Assembly: GCA_038253325.1 (NCBI GenBank)
Contig: JBBSHE010000046.1
Span: forward strand, 1 to 20,520
Direction of reading: 5' to 3'
DNA: 20,520 nt
Source of the DNA: JBBSHE01 sp038253325
Lineage (GTDB): Bacteria > Actinomycetota > Actinomycetes > Propionibacteriales > Nocardioidaceae
Of the stretch, positions 13,699-20,520 are shown piece after piece. Both the position numbers and the translations under genes were made by a program. Below the pieces are notes generated by a model that was given only the letters and a program-made list of their open reading frames with translations, was not told the DNA's origin and ran no database searches. Position 1 is the first letter of the stretch; each line of letters opens with the position of its first letter.

Positions 13699-14277
13699 GT
13701 GACGGCTGCCCCACCGGGCCCAGTGCACCGGAGTCCGCCCGCGGTGATCCTCGACGCGACCGCCATCGCCCGGGTGCTCACCCGCATCGCCCACGAGATC
13801 CTGGAGCGAAACAAGGGCGCCGACGACGTCGTGCTGCTCGGAATCCCGACCCGCGGCGTTCCGCTCGCCCGCCGGATCGGCGCCCAGATCCGGCAGGTCG
13901 AACACGTCGACGTCCCCGTCGGGTCCCTCGACATCACCATGTACCGCGACGACCTTCGGCTCCGGCCGGCCCGCGCCCTCGAACGCACTGAGGTCCCGGG
14001 CGACGGAATCGACGACGCGGTTGTCGTCCTGGTCGACGACGTGTTCTTCAGCGGCCGTACGATCCGGGCGGCGCTCGACGCGCTCGGGGACATGGGTCGT
14101 CCGCGCCGGGTTCAGCTCGCGGTGCTGGTCGACCGCGGTCACCGCGAGCTCCCGATCCGTGCCGACTTCGTCGGAAAGAACGTGCCCACCTCGGTCGACC
14201 AGACGGTACGGGTCTCGCTCGCCGAGCTCGACGGCGAGGACCGGGTCGTGATCGAAGGTATCGGGGTCGGCACATGA
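13699..14277 (+). CDS. pyrR: bifunctional pyr operon regulator / uracil phosphoribosyltransferase PyrR
   Basis: 192 aa of the PRTase fold. PyrR senses UMP and binds pyr mRNA; many members also make UMP from uracil and PRPP. The PRPP-binding motif is VVVLVDDVFFSGRTI (residues 108-122, D113/D114). GIPTRGVPLA, LDITMYRDDL and the basic LVDRGHRELPIRADFVGKNVPTS split by the hood region are typical of PyrR rather than Upp. The first 14 residues (Pro-rich) are a short variable extension. The GTG start is fixed by AAGGAGG 7 bases upstream. It is the first gene of the operon, overlaps pyrB by ATGA, and carries its own probable RNA target in the leader. Confidence 0.96.
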   Translation: MTAAPPGPVHRSPPAVILDATAIARVLTRIAHEILERNKGADDVVLLGIPTRGVPLARRIGAQIRQVEHVDVPVGSLDITMYRDDLRLRPARALERTEVPGDGIDDAVVVLVDDVFFSGRTIRAALDALGDMGRPRRVQLAVLVDRGHRELPIRADFVGKNVPTSVDQTVRVSLAELDGEDRVVIEGIGVGT

Positions 14278-15227
14278 AGCGCCACCTGCTGTCGGCCGCC
14301 GACCTCGACCGGGACGCTGCGAGCCTGGTCCTCGACACCGCCGAGGAGCTCCTGAGCCTGGCCGACCGGCCGATCAAGAAGCTGCCGACGCTACGCGGCC
14401 GTACGGTCGTCAACCTGTTCTTCGAGGACTCCACCCGCACCCGGATCTCGTTCGAGGCGGCCGCGAAACGGTTGTCGGCCGACGTCATAAACTTCTCGGC
14501 CAGGGGATCCAGCGTCTCCAAGGGCGAGAGCCTCAAAGACACGGCCCTGACGCTGGAGGCGATGGGCGCCGACGCCGTCGTCGTACGGCACAGCGCCTCC
14601 GGTGCACCGCACCGGCTCGCCAGCAGCGGCTGGGTGCGCGCCAGCGTCGTCAACGCTGGGGACGGCACCCACGAGCACCCCACCCAGGCACTGCTCGACG
14701 CGTTCACGATGCGCCGCCACCTCGGCGACCTCGAGGGCCGGCGGATCGTCATCGTCGGTGACGTCCTGCACAGCCGGGTCGCGCGGTCCAACGCGCTGCT
14801 GCTCCACACGATGGGCGCCGAGGTGGTGCTGGTCGGGCCGCCGACACTGCTTCCCGTCGGAGTGGAGACCTGGCCTGTTCAGAGCTCCTACGAGCTCGAC
14901 GGAGTGCTCGCAAAGGCAGACGTCGTGATGATGCTCCGGGTCCAGAGCGAGCGGATGAGCGCGGCGTACTTCCCGAGCGCGCGCGAGTACAGCCGCCGCT
15001 ACGGCCTCGACGACCGGCGGATGAACACGCTGCCCGATCACGCCATCGTGATGCACCCGGGACCGATGAACCGGGGAATGGAGATCTCGGCGAACGTGGC
15101 GGACTCGGCCCGCTCCGTGATCGTCGAGCAGGTGACCAACGGGGTCGCGGTCCGGATGGCCGTGCTGTACTTGCTGCTGAGCGGCGACGGACAGCGACCG
15201 GTGGAGACCACCGAGGTGCTCCGATGA
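14274..15227 (+). CDS. pyrB: aspartate carbamoyltransferase catalytic subunit
   Basis: 317 aa enzyme joining carbamoyl phosphate and aspartate. The carbamoyl-phosphate site NLFFEDSTRTRISFE (STRTR at 53-57) is intact. Also present are SVSKGESLKDT, VVRHSASGAPH, HPTQALLDAFTM, RVARSNALLL, VMMLRVQSERM, and the C-terminal HPGPMNRGMEI. No pyrI regulatory subunit gene follows, as usual in actinobacteria, where control is through PyrR. Translation is coupled on both sides by ATGA overlaps. Confidence 0.98.
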   Translation: MKRHLLSAADLDRDAASLVLDTAEELLSLADRPIKKLPTLRGRTVVNLFFEDSTRTRISFEAAAKRLSADVINFSARGSSVSKGESLKDTALTLEAMGADAVVVRHSASGAPHRLASSGWVRASVVNAGDGTHEHPTQALLDAFTMRRHLGDLEGRRIVIVGDVLHSRVARSNALLLHTMGAEVVLVGPPTLLPVGVETWPVQSSYELDGVLAKADVVMMLRVQSERMSAAYFPSAREYSRRYGLDDRRMNTLPDHAIVMHPGPMNRGMEISANVADSARSVIVEQVTNGVAVRMAVLYLLLSGDGQRPVETTEVLR

Positions 15228-16504
15228 GGAGCTATCTGCTCCGCGGGGTCCGCCCGTACGGCGGCGAGACCGTCGACCTGGCAATCGTCGGCGGTCGGCT
15301 GGCTGATCCCGACGACGCGCCCTCCGATGTCGTCACGATGGACGGCGACGGACTGGTGGCGCTCCCCGGGCTGGTCGACCTGCACACCCATCTGCGCGAA
15401 CCCGGCCGCGAGGACGCCGAGACCGTGCTCAGTGGCTCCCGCGCCGCCGCAGCCGGCGGTTTCACCGCGGTGCACTCGATGGCGAACACCGACCCCGTCG
15501 CCGACACCGCCGGTGTGGTCGAGCAGGTCTGGAACCTGGGACGCGCTGCCGGCTACGTCGACGTCCGTCCGGTCGGTGCGGTGACCGTGGGGCTGCGCGG
15601 CGAACGGCTGGCCGAGCTCGGCGCGATGGCTGACTCCGCCGCTGGCGTTCGGGTGTTCTCCGACGACGGTACGTGCGTCAGCGACGCCGTCCTGATGCGC
15701 CGGGCACTGGAGTACGTCAAGGCGTTCGACGGTGTGGTCGCCCAGCATGCCCAGGAACCGCGGCTCACCGAGGGCGCACAAATGAACGAGGGCGTCGTCT
15801 CCGGCACGCTCGGGCTGCGCGGCTGGCCGGCAGTCGCCGAGGAGGCGGTCATCGCCCGCGACTGCCTGTTGGCCGGCCACGTCGGGTCGCGGCTGCACGT
15901 CTGCCATGTCTCGACGGCTGGATCGGTCGAGATCCTGCGCTGGGCCAAGAGCAAGGGCTGGCGGGTGACTGCCGAGGTGACACCCCACCACCTGCTGCTG
16001 ACCGATGAGCTGGCCCGGACGTACGACCCGCTCTACAAGGTCAACCCGCCATTGCGGACCGCCGACGACGTCCGGGCCGTGCGGGCAGCGCTCGCCGACG
16101 GCACCATCGACTGTGTCGCGACCGACCATGCACCGCACCCGACGGAGGACAAGGAGTGTGAGTGGGCCTCGGCGGCGTTCGGGATGCTCGGCCTCGAGAG
16201 TGCGCTCAGCGTCGTCCAGCAGACGATGGTGGACACCGGCCTGCTCGGCTGGGCCGATGTCGCCGACCGGATGTCGGTACGGCCGGCACGCATCGGGGCG
16301 GTCGCCGGCCACGGGCGCGGGCTGACCAGCGGTGAACCGGCGAACCTGACGCTGGTCGATCCGTCGGCCTCTCGGATCGTCGACCCGCGCGAGTCCGCTT
16401 CGCTGTCCCGCAACACGCCGTATGCCGGGCTGGAGCTGCCGGGTGCCGTGGTCGCGACGTTCCTGCGTGGACGGTCCACCCTGCTCGACGGGAAGTTGCA
16501 ATGA
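15224..16504 (+). CDS. pyrC: dihydroorotase (class I)
   Basis: 426 aa metal-dependent amidohydrolase cyclising carbamoyl aspartate to dihydroorotate. The first metal site is LVDLHTHLREPGRED (H54, H56). FSDDGTCV, VVAQHAQEP, CHVSTAGSVEI and the catalytic ATDHAPH (D301) supply the remaining expected ligands, so it is an active class I enzyme rather than the inactive PyrC' type. The C-terminal strand region includes NTPYAGLELPGAV, usual for this family. It overlaps pyrB and carA by four bases each. In many actinobacteria a small membrane protein gene separates pyrC and carA; here none does. Confidence 0.97.
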   Translation: MRSYLLRGVRPYGGETVDLAIVGGRLADPDDAPSDVVTMDGDGLVALPGLVDLHTHLREPGREDAETVLSGSRAAAAGGFTAVHSMANTDPVADTAGVVEQVWNLGRAAGYVDVRPVGAVTVGLRGERLAELGAMADSAAGVRVFSDDGTCVSDAVLMRRALEYVKAFDGVVAQHAQEPRLTEGAQMNEGVVSGTLGLRGWPAVAEEAVIARDCLLAGHVGSRLHVCHVSTAGSVEILRWAKSKGWRVTAEVTPHHLLLTDELARTYDPLYKVNPPLRTADDVRAVRAALADGTIDCVATDHAPHPTEDKECEWASAAFGMLGLESALSVVQQTMVDTGLLGWADVADRMSVRPARIGAVAGHGRGLTSGEPANLTLVDPSASRIVDPRESASLSRNTPYAGLELPGAVVATFLRGRSTLLDGKLQ

Positions 16505-17675
16505 CCGAGGCGGTCCTGGTGCTGGAAGACGGCCGGGTCTTTCGCGGCACCTCGTTCGGCGCAGAGGGCGAGACGATCGGCGAGGCGGTGTTCGCGACTG
16601 GCATGACGGGGTATCAGGAGACCTTGACCGACCCCTCGTACCACCGTCAGGTCGTCGTGATGACCGCTCCGCATGTGGGCAACACGGGGATCAACTCAGA
16701 AGACGACGAGTCGGACCGGATCTGGGTTGCCGGGTACGTGGTCCGTGACCCTGCTCGCCGCTCGAGCAGCTGGCGTGCCACCGGGTGGTTGACCGACGAG
16801 CTGGTGCGGCAGGGTGTGGTCGGCATCAGCGAGGTCGACACCCGGGCGTTGACGCGGCACCTGCGGGAGCGAGGGGTAATGCGGGTCGGGATCTCCACCA
16901 CCGCATCCGACACCGATGCGTTGCTGACGAGGGTTCGGGCGGCTCCGGCGATGACCGGCGCCACGCTGGCCTCCGAGGTGTCGACGGGGGAGCCTTACCT
17001 GGTCGAAGCCGTGGGTCCACACCGGTTCGTGGTCGCGGCGGTGGATCTCGGGATCAAGGCGATGACCCCGCACCGGCTGTCCGAGCGCGGGATCGATGTG
17101 GTCGTGCTGCCGGCGACCTGCACGATCGACGACGTGGTCGAGGTCGGTGCCGACGGCGTGTTCTTCTCCAACGGGCCGGGGGACCCGAGCACGGCAGACG
17201 GTCCGATCGCGGTGTTGCGGGGCGTGTTGGAGCGTCGGATCCCGTACTTCGGGATCTGTTTCGGCCACCAGTTGTTCGGCCGCGCGCTTGGCCTGCCGAC
17301 GTACAAGCTGAAGTACGGCCACCGGGGCATCAACCAGCCGGTCCTGGACAGTCGCACCGGTCGGGTCGAGGTGACGGCACACAACCACGGCTTCGCGGTC
17401 AAGGCACCGTCGTCCGTTCCGTTCGACACCGCGTACGGATCGGCCGAGGTCACCCACCGCAACCTCAACGACGACGTCGTCGAGGGACTGCGGCTGGTCG
17501 AACGCCCCGCGTTCTCCGTCCAGTACCACCCGGAGGCGGCGGCGGGCCCGCACGACGCGGACCATCTCTTCGACCAATTCGCCGACCTGATGGCCGCTGA
17601 CGCCAGGCTGGCGGCGGCGCCGCCTGCCGGGCGGCGGGTCGCTGGGGCGGCACGTCGCGGCGGAGGCGACGCCTG

Positions 17676-17676
<1 letters not shown>
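16501..17676 (+). CDS. carA: carbamoyl-phosphate synthase small (glutaminase) subunit
   Basis: 391 aa glutamine amidotransferase subunit delivering ammonia to CarB. The N-terminal CPSase small-chain domain includes EAVFATGMTGYQETLTDPSY. The class I amidotransferase domain has FSNGPGDPS, the nucleophile in GICFGHQLFG (C253), HNHGFAV, and QYHPEAAAGPHD (H343, E345). The last 20 or so residues are an Ala/Gly/Arg-rich tail beyond the usual end. It overlaps pyrC by ATGA and carB by one base (TGATG), consistent with a fixed subunit ratio. Confidence 0.98.

Positions 17677-20520
<2,844 letters not shown>

Overview
The window is a high-GC actinobacterial chromosome segment. Evidence for this is a BldD regulator with an intact cyclic-di-GMP signature, the gene order rarA / DUF948-like / DUF6167-like / alaS / ruvX / mltG / aroE, many GTG starts, and several genes whose start codon sits about 6-8 bases downstream of a TAnnnT -10 box with no Shine-Dalgarno (probable leaderless mRNAs). 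Gene order suggests Propionibacteriales or a relative; this is an inference. Nearly all of it is conserved housekeeping DNA. I see no defence system, prophage, CRISPR array, tRNA or rRNA, and no convincing new multi-gene system.

Layout. (1) 81-7456: rarA, two small membrane/cell-envelope genes of unknown function, alaS, ruvX, mltG and aroE, all on the + strand, several joined by ATGA overlaps. (2) 7457-7656: a non-coding stretch with repeat copy A, a DnaA-box match, a 13-bp dyad and a promoter. (3) 7657-11298: a prepilin-peptidase-like membrane protease, then aroC-aroK-aroB. (4) 11282-11400: repeat copy B, which supplies the stop codon of aroB and runs up to the promoter of aroQ. (5) 11401-12869: aroQ, efp, nusB. 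(6) 12996-13493: bldD on the - strand, convergent with nusB and divergent from the pyrimidine operon. (7) 13699 to the end: pyrR-pyrB-pyrC-carA-carB, every junction overlapping by 1 or 4 bases.

The aro genes supply five steps of the shikimate pathway (aroB, aroQ, aroE, aroK, aroC). The pyr genes supply carbamoyl phosphate, carbamoyl aspartate and dihydroorotate for UMP synthesis, with PyrR as the probable RNA-binding repressor. A PyrR-type RNA hairpin lies directly against the pyrR ribosome-binding site. A sequence fitting the BldD operator overlaps the predicted bldD promoter, suggesting autorepression.

Most worth a second look: (a) two copies of an approximately 84-92 bp element made of three palindromes whose centres are exactly 31 bp apart in both copies; (b) the right end of the window, where carB becomes corrupted at about 20238 and then changes into an unrelated coding sequence, which looks like a sequencing/assembly artefact rather than biology; (c) the leaderless and stop-codon-embedded promoters; (d) the prepilin peptidase in which a His/Asp-rich tandem repeat stands where the N-methylase domain would be.
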